Of a stretch of DNA of 64,000 bases, positions 43,092 through 52,475 are shown piece by piece. The number at the start of each line of letters is the position of its first letter. Position 1 is the first letter of the stretch. Below the pieces are notes generated by a model. The model was not told where the DNA came from. It ran no database searches and was given only the letters and a program-made list of their open reading frames with translations. Origin of the DNA: Pseudomonadota bacterium (GTDB lineage Bacteria > Pseudomonadota > Alphaproteobacteria > Rhizobiales > Tepidamorphaceae); assembly GCA_023458595.1 (NCBI GenBank), contig JAEWYT010000041.1, forward strand, positions 1-64,000. Direction: 5' to 3'. The position numbers and the translations under genes were made by a program.

Positions 43092-44084
43092 ATGGACGCA
43101 ACCGCACAGCGTTCGCGCCGCATCGTGTTTTTTCTCGTGCCGAACTTCTCGATGATCGCGTTCGCGACCGCCATCGAGCCGTTGCGGCTCGCCAACCGCT
43201 ATCTGGGCCAGCAGTTCTACAGGTGGCGGCTCGTCACCGACACCGGCTCGCACGGCCTCGCCTCGAACGGCGTCAAGGTCGAGGTCGACGGCTCTCTGGA
43301 GGACGAGAAGCGGCTGTTCCACTCCGACGAGCGGCCCGACATGTTCTTCGTCTGCTCGGGCGTCTTCGTCGAGAAGTACGAGTCGAAGGCGCTGAATTCC
43401 TGGCTGCGCCAGCTCAATCGTTCGGGCGTCACGGTCGGCGCCATGTGCACGGGCGCCTGGGTCCTGGCCCGGGCCGGCCTGCTCGACGGCAAGCGCTGCG
43501 CGATCCACTGGGAGAACCTGCCGGGCTTCGCGGAGGCCTTCCCGGAGGCCGATGTCTATGCCGACCTCTTCGAGGTCGACAAGAACATCTACACCTGCGC
43601 CGGCGGCACCGCCTCTCTCGACATGATGCTGAACCTCATCGACCAGGATCACGGCGACACGGTCGTCAACCGCGTCTGCGAGCAGGCGCTGACCGACCGG
43701 GTGCGCAATCCGCAGGACCGCCAGCGCCTGCCCCTGCGCGCCCGCCTCGGCATCCACAATTCCAAGGTGCTGACCATCATCGAGCTCATGGAGGCGAACA
43801 TCGCCGAGCCGCTTTCGCTCGTCGAGCTCGCCCGTTTCGCCGGCCTGTCGCGCCGCCAGATCGAGCGGCTGTTCCGCCGCACCATGGGCCGCTCCCCGGC
43901 CCGCTACTATCTCGAGCTGCGCCTCGACCGGGCGCGCCACCTGCTGCTTCAGTCGAACCTGCCGGTGGTCGAGGTCGCGGTCGCCTGCGGCTTCGTCTCC
44001 GCGTCGCACTTCTCCAAGTGCTACCGCGAGTTCTACGGCCGCTCGCCGCTGATGGAACGGCGCGAGCGCGAGGCGACGCCGTGA
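43092..44084 (+). CDS. gbdR: GlxA-family AraC-type regulator, GbdR-like
   Basis: A 330-residue regulator. Residues about 8-185 form a DJ-1/PfpI-like ligand domain (FFLVPNFSMIAFATAIEPLR, VGAMCTGAWVLARAGLLDG, TCAGGTASLDMML). Residues about 215-325 carry two AraC helix-turn-helix units (ELARFAGLSRRQIERLFRR, VAVACGFVSASHFSKCYREF). The sequence pattern is close to Pseudomonas GbdR, the activator of glycine betaine, dimethylglycine and sarcosine catabolism, and the divergent sox operon supports that role. The exact ligand (dimethylglycine, sarcosine or other) cannot be told. It is followed after 16 nt by an AI-2E family gene. Confidence 0.85.
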   Translation: MDATAQRSRRIVFFLVPNFSMIAFATAIEPLRLANRYLGQQFYRWRLVTDTGSHGLASNGVKVEVDGSLEDEKRLFHSDERPDMFFVCSGVFVEKYESKALNSWLRQLNRSGVTVGAMCTGAWVLARAGLLDGKRCAIHWENLPGFAEAFPEADVYADLFEVDKNIYTCAGGTASLDMMLNLIDQDHGDTVVNRVCEQALTDRVRNPQDRQRLPLRARLGIHNSKVLTIIELMEANIAEPLSLVELARFAGLSRRQIERLFRRTMGRSPARYYLELRLDRARHLLLQSNLPVVEVAVACGFVSASHFSKCYREFYGRSPLMERREREATP

Positions 44085-44100
44085 TCGCGAAGGAAGGCCG

Positions 44101-45153
44101 ATGAACATACCGCGCCCGTTCGTCTGGCTCGCGACCGTCGCGATAATGCTGTGGATCCTGGTTGCCGGAAGGTCCTACCTGATCCCGATCGCGATCGCTC
44201 TCGTCCTGTTCAGCCTGCTCTCCGCCATGATCGACCGGTTGACGCGGATCCGGATCGGCGCCTGGTCGACGCCGCGGCCGCTGGCCATCGTGATCGGTCT
44301 GGTGATCGTCGCCTATGCCCTGTTCCTGATCGCCTCGGTGCTGTCGACCCAGGTCGAGGCCGTGATCGCCGCGAGCCCGCGCTATATCGCCCGCATGGAG
44401 GCGCTCCTGTCGCAGGCCGCCGAGTTCCTCGGCCGCGACCTCGCCGACGACCTGCAGAAGGCGCTGGCCGACATCAACCTGACGCGGCGCATCCCGGGCC
44501 TCGTGGGCTCGGCCGGGGCGACGGTGACGACGATCACCCTGATCGTGCTCTACATGGGCTTCATGTTCGTGGAACGCGGGGCCTTCCAGCAGAAGTTCGA
44601 CCGCCTGTTCCCAGACCCCGACCAGTCGGTACGGGTGCGCGCGGTGATCCTGTCGATCTCCGAAAGCGTGCAGCGCTACTTCTCGATCAAGCTTCTGGTG
44701 AGCGCGCTGACGGGAGGAGCCGCATACGCGGTGATGAAGCCGATGGGGCTCGATTTCGCCGAGACCTGGGCGCTGCTCGCCGTGCTTCTGAACTTCATTC
44801 CGAACATCGGCTCCTTCGTGGCGACCCTGCTGCCGGCGCTCGTCGCGCTCGTCCAGTTCGATACGCTCGGCCCCTTCTTCATCATCTTTGCCGGCGTCGG
44901 CGCGGTGCAGCTCACGATCGGCAATTTCCTCGAGCCCGCGCTGATGGGCCGCTCGCTCAACCTGAGCCCTCTGGTGATCATCCTGTCGCTGACCTTCTGG
45001 GCCATCGTCTGGGGGATCGTCGGCATGTTCCTGTCGGTGCCGATCATGGTGATCGTGCTGATCGTCTGCTCGCACATCCCCGCCTGGCGCCCGCTCGCGG
45101 TGTTGCTCTCGCGCGACGGGCAGATACCCGACAGCGAGTTTCTGCAGGAATAG
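44101..45153 (+). CDS. AI-2E family transporter / permease
   Basis: A 350-residue integral membrane protein of the AI-2E (PF01594, COG0628) family with about eight helices. The central loop with QVEAVIAASPRYIARMEALL and the conserved FVATLLPALVALVQF (from NFIPNIGSFVATLLPAL) and GNFLEPALMGRSLNLSPL motifs are typical. Substrates of most members are unknown; some export AI-2 or act as Na+/H+ antiporters. It follows the regulator by 16 nt, so it may be co-transcribed. It ends 11 nt from the convergent acyltransferase gene. Confidence 0.88.
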   Translation: MNIPRPFVWLATVAIMLWILVAGRSYLIPIAIALVLFSLLSAMIDRLTRIRIGAWSTPRPLAIVIGLVIVAYALFLIASVLSTQVEAVIAASPRYIARMEALLSQAAEFLGRDLADDLQKALADINLTRRIPGLVGSAGATVTTITLIVLYMGFMFVERGAFQQKFDRLFPDPDQSVRVRAVILSISESVQRYFSIKLLVSALTGGAAYAVMKPMGLDFAETWALLAVLLNFIPNIGSFVATLLPALVALVQFDTLGPFFIIFAGVGAVQLTIGNFLEPALMGRSLNLSPLVIILSLTFWAIVWGIVGMFLSVPIMVIVLIVCSHIPAWRPLAVLLSRDGQIPDSEFLQE

Positions 45154-45164
45154 GGCCGTAAAGC

Positions 45165-47150
45165 CTACTGCGTGGCGGGTTCGGCGGCTCCGGCTTCCCG
45201 GAACAGGTTCTCCAGCGATCCGTAGCGCTCGATCAGCTTCGCGGCGAAGGTTCGCCCGCCGCTCACCGTCCAGTGGCCGTAGTCGGGCACCATGAGACGG
45301 CCGTCGGGGCTGATGACCGGGCACTTGCCGTCCGTGCAGAGGATGTCGAGCTTGGAGACGTAGGGAACTCCGAGCGGCTTCAGGCTCGCCGCGAGCGCCC
45401 GGTCGATGTCGAACGCGGTCGGGTCCTGGTAGGCGGCGATGAAGTCCTCCAGTCCGTCGGCGTTCCCGCGCGAGGCGATCAGCGAGGGAACGTCGGGCCG
45501 GTACCGCGCCTGCGGGCCGAACATGACGACGGGAATGCCCTTCTGCCGGAAGGTTTCGGCGAGGTCGGCGACGGCCGTGGAATACCGGCGGATATCCGCC
45601 GGCCCGGCGGAGTACATGAGCGCCGTCACCGCGACGCCGATGAACCTGTCGCTGTGGGCGAGGATGTAGTCCACCGCGAACCGGCGCAGCTTCCGGCACT
45701 CCGGATGCTTCGCCCAGACGTTGCAGCCGGCGCCGGTGAACTGGATGACGCCGATATCCCCGGCGACGCCGCGCAGGGCGAGCCACAGATCGGCCGCATG
45801 GCTGTCGCCGATCACGGCGATGTTGCGCTCGTGAAGCGGATTGCACCAGTCCAGGTTCGCGGCCATATCCTCGAACCTCTGCCCCTGCACGCGCAGGTGG
45901 CATTTGTTCGACCGGATGCCCGCCTGGCGCTTGCGCGCCGACGTGCCGACCTCTTGCACCAGTGCGGCGATGTCCTTCGACAGGCGCCATTCCATGCCCC
46001 TCGTCGCCGACACGTAGGTCGCCGGCACGACGAGGATCGCGGCGAGCGCGGCGGAGATCAGCGCGACCTGCCGGCTCGTGAACGCGAAACCGCGCGGCGG
46101 CGGGCGCCGGAACGGCGTTTCCACCCAGAAGTACATCGCCGTCGCGAGCGCGATGGCGGCCGCGACGATCCCCCACTTTTCGGCGAGCAGGAGCGGCCGT
46201 GCCGCCGCGTACTGGTAGAAGACGATGATCGGCCAGTGCACGAGGTAGAGCGAATAGGAGATGAGGCCGATGCCGACCGCGATGCGGTTGTCCAGGAGGG
46301 GGCCGAGCAGCCGCGTGCGCCCCGCGAAGATGATCAGCCCCGCGCCGAGGCAGGGCACCATCGCGGCGAGGCCGGGAAAGGTCGTCTCCTCCGTGTAGAG
46401 GAAGACCGGAACGAGGATCAGCGCGAGCCCGACCGCGAACAGGGATTCCCGCGCTACCGCGTTGTCCGGCCGCAGCCGCTGCATCCAGACCAGCGCCGCG
46501 CCGATCGAGAATTCGCCGATCCGGTAGGGGGCGAGATAGAAGACGCCGGCGGCGTCGTTGTCGAAGGTGCGCTCGGCCCGATACAGGCTGATCGCGCTCA
46601 CGACCGCCAGGAACAGGGGGATTCCCCATTCGGCGTAGGGCGCGAAGCGGCTGCGCTGCACCCAGGGCCCGAGCGACAGCAGGCCGAGCAGCACGGTCGG
46701 CCAGACCAGGTAGAACTGCTCCTCGACGCCGAGCGACCACATGTGCAGCAGCGGCTTGTAGATCGCCTGGGTGTCGAAATAGCCGCTCTGCCACCAGAAG
46801 AAGATGTTCGCCACGAAGAAGGTCGTGGCGATCAGGGAGTTGCTGAACTCCTCGAGCAGATGCGGCGGCAGCAGGATGATGGCCGGGACCGCGCTTGCGA
46901 CGAGCACCACGAACAGGGCCGGAAACAGGCGCCGCGCGCGACGCACGTAGAAATTCGCGTAGGAGAAGCGTCCCCGCTCGTGGTCGGCGACGATGAGCGC
47001 CGTGATCAGGTAGCCGCTGATGACGAAGAACACGTCGACGCCGACGAACCCGCCGCTGAACGGCCCGAAGCCGACGTGGAAGAGGATCACCGCCAGCACG
47101 GCCAGCGCCCGCAAACCGTCGATTTCCGGACGGTAGGTCACGTTGGTCAT
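45165..47150 (-). CDS. OafA/YrhL-type acyltransferase with SGNH domain
   Basis: A 661-residue membrane acyltransferase. Residues about 1-370 are the Acyltransferase_3 domain with ten helices (RPEIDGLRALAVLAVILFH, FFVISGYLIT, WSLGVEEQFYLVWP). Residues about 420-650 are an SGNH hydrolase-like periplasmic domain with the nucleophile in NIAVIGDSHAADLW and the acid/His pair in PDYGHWTVSGG. Such two-domain enzymes O-acetylate LPS O-antigen or exopolysaccharide. The start is the ATG at 47150. It is separate in function from the flanking methylamine genes and may modify the surface together with the GtrII-like protein. Confidence 0.92.
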   Translation of the reverse strand: MTNVTYRPEIDGLRALAVLAVILFHVGFGPFSGGFVGVDVFFVISGYLITALIVADHERGRFSYANFYVRRARRLFPALFVVLVASAVPAIILLPPHLLEEFSNSLIATTFFVANIFFWWQSGYFDTQAIYKPLLHMWSLGVEEQFYLVWPTVLLGLLSLGPWVQRSRFAPYAEWGIPLFLAVVSAISLYRAERTFDNDAAGVFYLAPYRIGEFSIGAALVWMQRLRPDNAVARESLFAVGLALILVPVFLYTEETTFPGLAAMVPCLGAGLIIFAGRTRLLGPLLDNRIAVGIGLISYSLYLVHWPIIVFYQYAAARPLLLAEKWGIVAAAIALATAMYFWVETPFRRPPPRGFAFTSRQVALISAALAAILVVPATYVSATRGMEWRLSKDIAALVQEVGTSARKRQAGIRSNKCHLRVQGQRFEDMAANLDWCNPLHERNIAVIGDSHAADLWLALRGVAGDIGVIQFTGAGCNVWAKHPECRKLRRFAVDYILAHSDRFIGVAVTALMYSAGPADIRRYSTAVADLAETFRQKGIPVVMFGPQARYRPDVPSLIASRGNADGLEDFIAAYQDPTAFDIDRALAASLKPLGVPYVSKLDILCTDGKCPVISPDGRLMVPDYGHWTVSGGRTFAAKLIERYGSLENLFREAGAAEPATQ

Positions 47151-47282
47151 CAGCGGAGTGTCCGTGCCGATCGCGGCGCTGGTGCGGGCGGAATGCGGGA
47201 AAGCCGCGCCGGCACCCCGCCGGCACGGCTTCTCATACAAACAGCGCGGGCCGACCTCAAGCGCCGCGGAATTGCTTTCGCT

Positions 47283-49793
47283 CTAGGCGCGCAGCCGCTC
47301 GTTCTGCGGATCGAACGGGGATTCCTCGATGACGGTCGCCTTGTATCGCTCGCCGAGGATCTGGATCTCGAGCTCCGTGCCGATCTCGCCGAGCTCCGGG
47401 CGCACCATCGCGAGCGCCAGCGACTTGCCGAGACGCCAGCCGTAACCGCCCGATGTCGCCCGGCCGACCAGTTCGTCGCCGAGCCAGATCGCCTCGTTGC
47501 CGCGCGCGTCGGCATCCTCGATGCCGTGCACCTCCATCGTCACGAAGCGGTTTCCGAATCCCTTCTGCTGCCATTCGACGAGGGCGTCGCGGCCGATGAA
47601 GTCGCCCTTGTTGGGATGCACGAACCGGTCGAGGCCCGATTCCAGCGCCGAATACTCGATCGACAGCTCGCGCGGGATCAGACGGTAGGACTTCTCGAGC
47701 CGCATCGAATCCATCGCGCGGATCCCGAACGGGCGGATGCCGTACGCCTTGCCGGCCTCCATGACGAGATCGAAGATCGTGTTCTGCATCTCGATCGGGT
47801 GATGCAGCTCCCAGCCGAGCTCGCCCACGAAATTAACGCGCAGGGCGTCGGCGAGCGCGCGGCCCACGCTGATCCGCCGGCCCGTCAGCCATTTGAAATT
47901 GTCGTTTGAAAGGTCCGTGTCGGTCAGCTTCTGCAGGACGTCGCGCGAGCGCGGGCCGGCGAGCACCAGGACGCCGACCTGTCCGGTGATCGGGAACATC
48001 CGCACGCTGCCGTCGTCCGGCATCAGCTTCCTGAGGCAGTCGTGGTCGTGCCGCTCATAGGCGCCGGCGGAAACGAGGTAGTAGCCGTCCGGCCGAGACT
48101 TGTAGACCGTGAATTCCGAGCGCACGCCGCCGTTCCGTGACAAGAGGTGGCAGAGCGTGAGCCGGCCGGCCTTCTTCGGGATGCGGTTGGCGAGGATGGA
48201 GTCGAGGAAGGCCTCCGCGCCGGGGCCGGAGACGTAGCATTTGGCGAAGGCCGACATGTCGAGCAGGCCGACACCCTCGTGAACCGCCTTGCACTCCTCG
48301 CCGACGAACGGGAAGTAGTTCGACCGGCGGAACGACCATTTCTCGCGCACCTTGCCGGTCCAGTCGGCGGGCGCGTGGTTGTGGTTCGTCAGCGTATCGT
48401 CGACGTCGAGCTCGGCGGCCGGGACCTCGTAGTCGAGCGGGGCGAACCAGTTCGGCCGCTCCCAGCCGTAGACGGAGCCGAACACCGCGCCGAGCTGGCG
48501 CATCCTGTCGTAGCAGGGCGTCGTCTTCAGCGGCCGGGCGGCGGCGCGCTCCTCGTCGGGGTAGTGCATGGTGAAGACGTTGGCGTAGGCCTCCTCGTTC
48601 TTCTCCCTGAGGTAGCCGCGTGTGGCGTAGGGACCGAAGCGGCGCGGGTCGACGCCCATCATGTCGACGGTCGGCTCGCCCTCGACGATCCACTCGGCGA
48701 GCTGCCAGCCGGCGCCGCCGGCTGCCGTCACGCCGAAGGAATGGCCCTCGTTCAGCCAGAGATTCTTAAGCTCCCAGGCCGGTCCGACGATCGGCGAGCC
48801 GTCCGGCGTGTAGCAGATCGCTCCGTTGTAGACCTTCTTGATGCCGACCTCGCCGAAATAGGGCACCCGGGCGATCGCGGTCTCGATATGCGGCTCGAGG
48901 CGTTCGAGGTCCTCCTGGAACAGCTCGTACTCGGCCTTCTCGTCCGGCCCGTCGACGTAGCAGCACGGCGCGCCCTTCTCGTAGGGGCCGAGCAGCAGGC
49001 CGCCGGCCTCCTCGCGCATGTACCAGGAGGAATCGGATTCGCGCAGGACGCAGAGCTCGAGGCCGCCGTTCCTGCGGTGCTCCTGGATGGCGGCGTGCGG
49101 CTCGGTGACGATGTACTGGTGCTCGACGGGGATCACCGGGATGTCGAGGCCGATCATCTCGCCGGTCTGGCGCACGAAGTTGCCAGTCGCCGAGACGACG
49201 TGCTCGCAGGTGATGTCGCCCTTGTCGGTCCTCACCAGCCATTCGCCGTTCGGCTGCTGCCCGATGCCCACGACGCGCGTGTGGCGGTAGATCTCGGCGC
49301 CGCGGTTGCGCGCGCCGCGGGCGAGGGCCTGGGTGAGGTCGGCCGGCTGGATATAGCCGTCCTCGGGGTGCTGGATCGCGCCGATCAGCCCGTCCACGTT
49401 CACGTAGGGCCAAAGCGCCCTGATCTCGTCGGGGGTGAGCGTCCTGACCTCGACGCCGAGCGTCCTGGCGATGCCCGCGTAGTACATGTACTCGTCCCAG
49501 CGGTCCTTCGTGCGGGCGAGGCGGACGTTCGAGACCTTGCGGAAGCCGGTGTCCATCCCGGTCTCCTCGGCGAGTTCCTGATAGAAGCGCACCGAGTACT
49601 TGTGGATCTGGCCGACCGAGTAGGAGAGGTTGAACAGCGGCAGGAGGCCGGCCGCGTGCCAGGTCGAGCCCGAGGTCAGCTCGTTGCGCTCGACCAGGAC
49701 CACGTCGGACCAGCCCTTTCTGGCCAGATGGTACAGCGTCGAGACGCCGACGACGCCGCCCCCGATGACGACGGCACGGGCATGTGTCTTCAT
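47283..49793 (-). CDS. FAD-dependent dimethylglycine/sarcosine dehydrogenase-like (DAO + GcvT domains)
   Basis: An 836-residue two-part enzyme. Residues about 1-380 are a D-amino-acid-oxidase-type FAD domain (VVIGGGVVGVSTLYHLARKG, TSGSTWHAAGLLPLF, whose His fits the covalent-FAD position of DMGDH). Residues about 440-836 are an FAO_M/GcvT-type folate-binding half (DMSAFAKCYVSGPGAEAFL, GELGWELHHPIEM, FIGRDALVEWQQKG). The size is that of dimethylglycine dehydrogenase. It would demethylate dimethylglycine to sarcosine with transfer of the C1 unit to THF. SD GGGGGAAAAGG precedes the ATG at 49793. It is divergent from an ABC transporter. Confidence 0.85.
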   Translation of the reverse strand: MKTHARAVVIGGGVVGVSTLYHLARKGWSDVVLVERNELTSGSTWHAAGLLPLFNLSYSVGQIHKYSVRFYQELAEETGMDTGFRKVSNVRLARTKDRWDEYMYYAGIARTLGVEVRTLTPDEIRALWPYVNVDGLIGAIQHPEDGYIQPADLTQALARGARNRGAEIYRHTRVVGIGQQPNGEWLVRTDKGDITCEHVVSATGNFVRQTGEMIGLDIPVIPVEHQYIVTEPHAAIQEHRRNGGLELCVLRESDSSWYMREEAGGLLLGPYEKGAPCCYVDGPDEKAEYELFQEDLERLEPHIETAIARVPYFGEVGIKKVYNGAICYTPDGSPIVGPAWELKNLWLNEGHSFGVTAAGGAGWQLAEWIVEGEPTVDMMGVDPRRFGPYATRGYLREKNEEAYANVFTMHYPDEERAAARPLKTTPCYDRMRQLGAVFGSVYGWERPNWFAPLDYEVPAAELDVDDTLTNHNHAPADWTGKVREKWSFRRSNYFPFVGEECKAVHEGVGLLDMSAFAKCYVSGPGAEAFLDSILANRIPKKAGRLTLCHLLSRNGGVRSEFTVYKSRPDGYYLVSAGAYERHDHDCLRKLMPDDGSVRMFPITGQVGVLVLAGPRSRDVLQKLTDTDLSNDNFKWLTGRRISVGRALADALRVNFVGELGWELHHPIEMQNTIFDLVMEAGKAYGIRPFGIRAMDSMRLEKSYRLIPRELSIEYSALESGLDRFVHPNKGDFIGRDALVEWQQKGFGNRFVTMEVHGIEDADARGNEAIWLGDELVGRATSGGYGWRLGKSLALAMVRPELGEIGTELEIQILGERYKATVIEESPFDPQNERLRA

Positions 49794-50163
49794 GGCCTTT
49801 TCCCCCGGAATACGCGGTGCCGGACGGGCGCCGTCCGTACTTCTCGATGGAAACCGACATACGCTTCCTTGGCGGGGCGTGATGATCGGCGGGCGACATC
49901 GAGTGTCGCCGATCCGCCAGCGACTGCCCCTCCGGCGGTCGGGCCCGCCGGGAATCCGCGCTGCCGCCGGCGTTGCGACCCGCTGAAAATTCTGAAAAAG
50001 TGCCTGCGTCACAGCTCCGATCCGGATGCCGAAATCGGGCCTTGGCGGTGTCGCGGGAAGGATACCGGCTGCCGAGCCGGCGGCGGTGCGACAGGAGTAC
50101 CGAGTGCGGGGGTCCCTGTGCCGGGGCCGTCGTGGATCATGGCCGTTCGACCTGAGGGGGGTT
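49794..50163. promoter_or_regulatory. divergent promoter region with palindromic operator candidate
   Basis: A 370-base gap between the dehydrogenase and the ABC transporter. An inverted repeat GATCGGCG-N15-CGCCGATC (49884-49914) contains a competing one, GGCGACA-TCGAG-TGTCGCC (49892-49910). An AT-richer patch GAAAATTCTGAAAAAG near 49984-49999 may be a promoter element. No glycine-riboswitch-like core was found and there is no credible ORF. Confidence 0.45.
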
Positions 50164-51276
50164 ATGGACGGAAGCAGCGCACCTCGTCGCACGGGGCGGG
50201 GCGGCCACGTCGAGTTCCTCGACGTGCAGAAGAGCTACGACGGGGAGACGCTCGTCGTCAAAAACCTCAACCTTCTGATCTCCCGCGGCGAGTTCCTGAC
50301 GATGCTCGGGCCCTCCGGGTCCGGCAAGACGACCTGCCTGATGATGCTGGCGGGCTTCGAGACCGCCACCCACGGCGACATCCTTCTCGACGGGCGGCCG
50401 ATCAACAACGTGCCGCCGCACAAGCGCGGCATCGGCATGGTGTTCCAGAACTACGCGCTCTTCCCCCATATGACCGTGGCTGAGAACCTCGCGTTCCCGC
50501 TGCAGGTGAGAAAGCTCGGCAAGGCGGAGATCGAGGCGAAGGTGAAGCGGGCGCTCGAGATGGTCGAGCTGCCGCAGATGGGCGCCCGCCGCCCCGCCCA
50601 GCTCTCCGGTGGCCAGCAGCAGCGCGTCGCGGTCGCCCGCGCGCTCGTCTTCGAGCCGGAATTGGTGCTGATGGACGAGCCGCTCGGCGCGCTCGACAAG
50701 CAGCTGCGCGAGCAGATGCAGTACGAGATCAAGCACATCCACGAGAACCTCGGCGTCACCGTGGTCTACGTGACGCACGACCAGTCCGAGGCGCTGACCA
50801 TGTCGGACCGCATCGCCGTCTTCAACGACGGGATCATCCAGCAGCTCTCGACGCCGGACGTCCTCTACGAGAAGCCCGAGAACAGCTTCGTCGCCCAGTT
50901 CATCGGCGAGAACAACCGCCTGAACGGCCGCGTGCTGCGGCTGGACGAGGGCGGCTGCGAGGTGCGCGTCGGCGACGGCGGGACGGTGCGGGCGCTCCCG
51001 GTGCGGGTCGGCGCCGTCGACGAGGCCACCACCCTGTCGATCCGGCCGGAGCGCATCGTCGTCGGCGCCGCCGCCGACGCGCTGGACAACCGCTTCGAGG
51101 GACGGATCGAAGAGCTGATCTATCTCGGCGACCACATTCGCGCCCGCATGTCGGTGTGCGGCCATCACGACTTCATCGTCAAGGTGCCGAACGCGCAGCG
51201 CAGCGTCCGCCTCGCGGAGCGCGAGACGGTGCCGGTGGGCTGGTCGGCGGAGGACTGCCGTGCCCTCGACGCGTGA
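50164..51276 (+). CDS. ABC transporter ATP-binding protein (PotA-like)
   Basis: A 370-residue ATPase. Walker A GPSGSGKTTC, Q-loop MVFQNYALFPHMTV, signature LSGGQQQRVAVARAL, Walker B LVLMDEPLGALD and switch His VTHDQSEAL are intact. A TOBE_2-type regulatory domain covers about residues 280-370. Start ATG at 50164 with SD GAGGGGGG. It drives the PotABCD-type importer encoded downstream. An in-frame extension upstream lacks an SD and is ignored. Confidence 0.93.
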   Translation: MDGSSAPRRTGRGGHVEFLDVQKSYDGETLVVKNLNLLISRGEFLTMLGPSGSGKTTCLMMLAGFETATHGDILLDGRPINNVPPHKRGIGMVFQNYALFPHMTVAENLAFPLQVRKLGKAEIEAKVKRALEMVELPQMGARRPAQLSGGQQQRVAVARALVFEPELVLMDEPLGALDKQLREQMQYEIKHIHENLGVTVVYVTHDQSEALTMSDRIAVFNDGIIQQLSTPDVLYEKPENSFVAQFIGENNRLNGRVLRLDEGGCEVRVGDGGTVRALPVRVGAVDEATTLSIRPERIVVGAAADALDNRFEGRIEELIYLGDHIRARMSVCGHHDFIVKVPNAQRSVRLAERETVPVGWSAEDCRALDA

Positions 51277-51389
51277 TACGCGTCGCCTTGACGCGGGACC
51301 GAATGCGGAATTTCATGAATTATGAGCGGCGTTTGTCGGTTGGTGCGGGCGGCCACGGGGCGCGCCCGCCAGCTTCGAGGGAGGGAAGT

Positions 51390-52424
51390 ATGAAGTGGAT
51401 AGTTTCGGCGGCGGCCGCGGCTCTGGCGATCGGCCTGGCGGGCACGGCCAGTGCGCGCGACCTGACCGTCGTCTCGTGGGGCGGGGCCTATCAGGACGCC
51501 CAGAAGGGCATCTATTTCGAGCCGTTCAAGGCGTCCGGCACGGCGCTCCTCGACGAGTCCTGGGACGGCGGCATCGGCGTGCTGCGCGCCCAGGTCGAGG
51601 GTGGCAACGCCACCTGGGACGTGGTGCAGGTCGAGTCCGAGGAACTGGCGCTCGGCTGCGACGAGGGCATCCTCCAGGAACTCGACTGGTCGCGGATCGG
51701 CGGCAAGGACCGCTATCTGCCCCAGGCCGTGCATCCTTGCGGCGTAGGCGCCATCGTCTGGAGCTTCGTGATGGCCTACGACAAGGACAAGCTCGCCCAG
51801 GCGCCGACGGGATGGGCCGACTTCTTCGACACGTCGAAGATCCCGGGCAAGCGGGCGCTGCGCCAGGGGCCGAAGAGCACCCTCGAGATCGCCCTGATCG
51901 CCGACGGCGTGCCGCTCGACCAGGTCTACGACGTGCTCGGCACCGAGGAGGGCGTGGCGCGGGCTTTCGCCAAGCTCGACACCATCAAGGACGACATCGT
52001 CTGGTGGACCTCGGGCGCCCAGCCGCCGCAGCTCCTCGCCTCGGGCGAAGTGGTGCTGACGTCGGTCTACAACGGCCGCATCGACGCGGCGAACCGCAAC
52101 GACAAGCGGAACTTCGGCATCGTCTGGCCGGGCAGCCTCTACACCATCGACTCCTGGGTGATCCTCAAGGACTCGCCGAACACCGACGCCGCATACGAAC
52201 TCATCGAGTTCATGGGGCGTCCGGAAAACCAGGCGAAGCTGCCGCTGGCGATCGCCTACGGCGTGACCGCGAAGGAAGCGAACGCGCAGATCCCGGCCGA
52301 CCGCCTCTCCGATCTGCCGACGGCGGACGAGAACCTCGGCGTCGCCCTGCAGATCTCCGACGCGTTCTGGCTCGAGAACATCGACCGGCTGACCGAGAGG
52401 TTCAACGCCTGGGCCGGCAAGTGA
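51390..52424 (+). CDS. ABC transporter periplasmic substrate-binding protein (PotD-like)
   Basis: A 344-residue precursor with a signal peptide (AAAAALAIGLAGTASA-RDL, cleaved near residue 23). The mature protein begins LTVVSWGGAYQDAQ, the signature of the COG0687 spermidine/putrescine-type binding proteins, and has IVWSFVMAYDKDKL and LYTIDSWVILKDSPN. Aromatic residues in the hinge (WSF, WW) fit an amine or quaternary ammonium ligand. Position beside dimethylglycine and sarcosine genes suggests a methylated-amine substrate; this is inference. It has strong SD GAGGGAAG, and a 113-nt gap from the ATPase gene suggests extra expression. Confidence 0.9.
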   Translation: MKWIVSAAAAALAIGLAGTASARDLTVVSWGGAYQDAQKGIYFEPFKASGTALLDESWDGGIGVLRAQVEGGNATWDVVQVESEELALGCDEGILQELDWSRIGGKDRYLPQAVHPCGVGAIVWSFVMAYDKDKLAQAPTGWADFFDTSKIPGKRALRQGPKSTLEIALIADGVPLDQVYDVLGTEEGVARAFAKLDTIKDDIVWWTSGAQPPQLLASGEVVLTSVYNGRIDAANRNDKRNFGIVWPGSLYTIDSWVILKDSPNTDAAYELIEFMGRPENQAKLPLAIAYGVTAKEANAQIPADRLSDLPTADENLGVALQISDAFWLENIDRLTERFNAWAGK

Positions 52425-52475
52425 GGTGAAGCTGCCGGCGGGCGCCGTTGCGGCACCCGCCGGCCTTCCGTTTCC

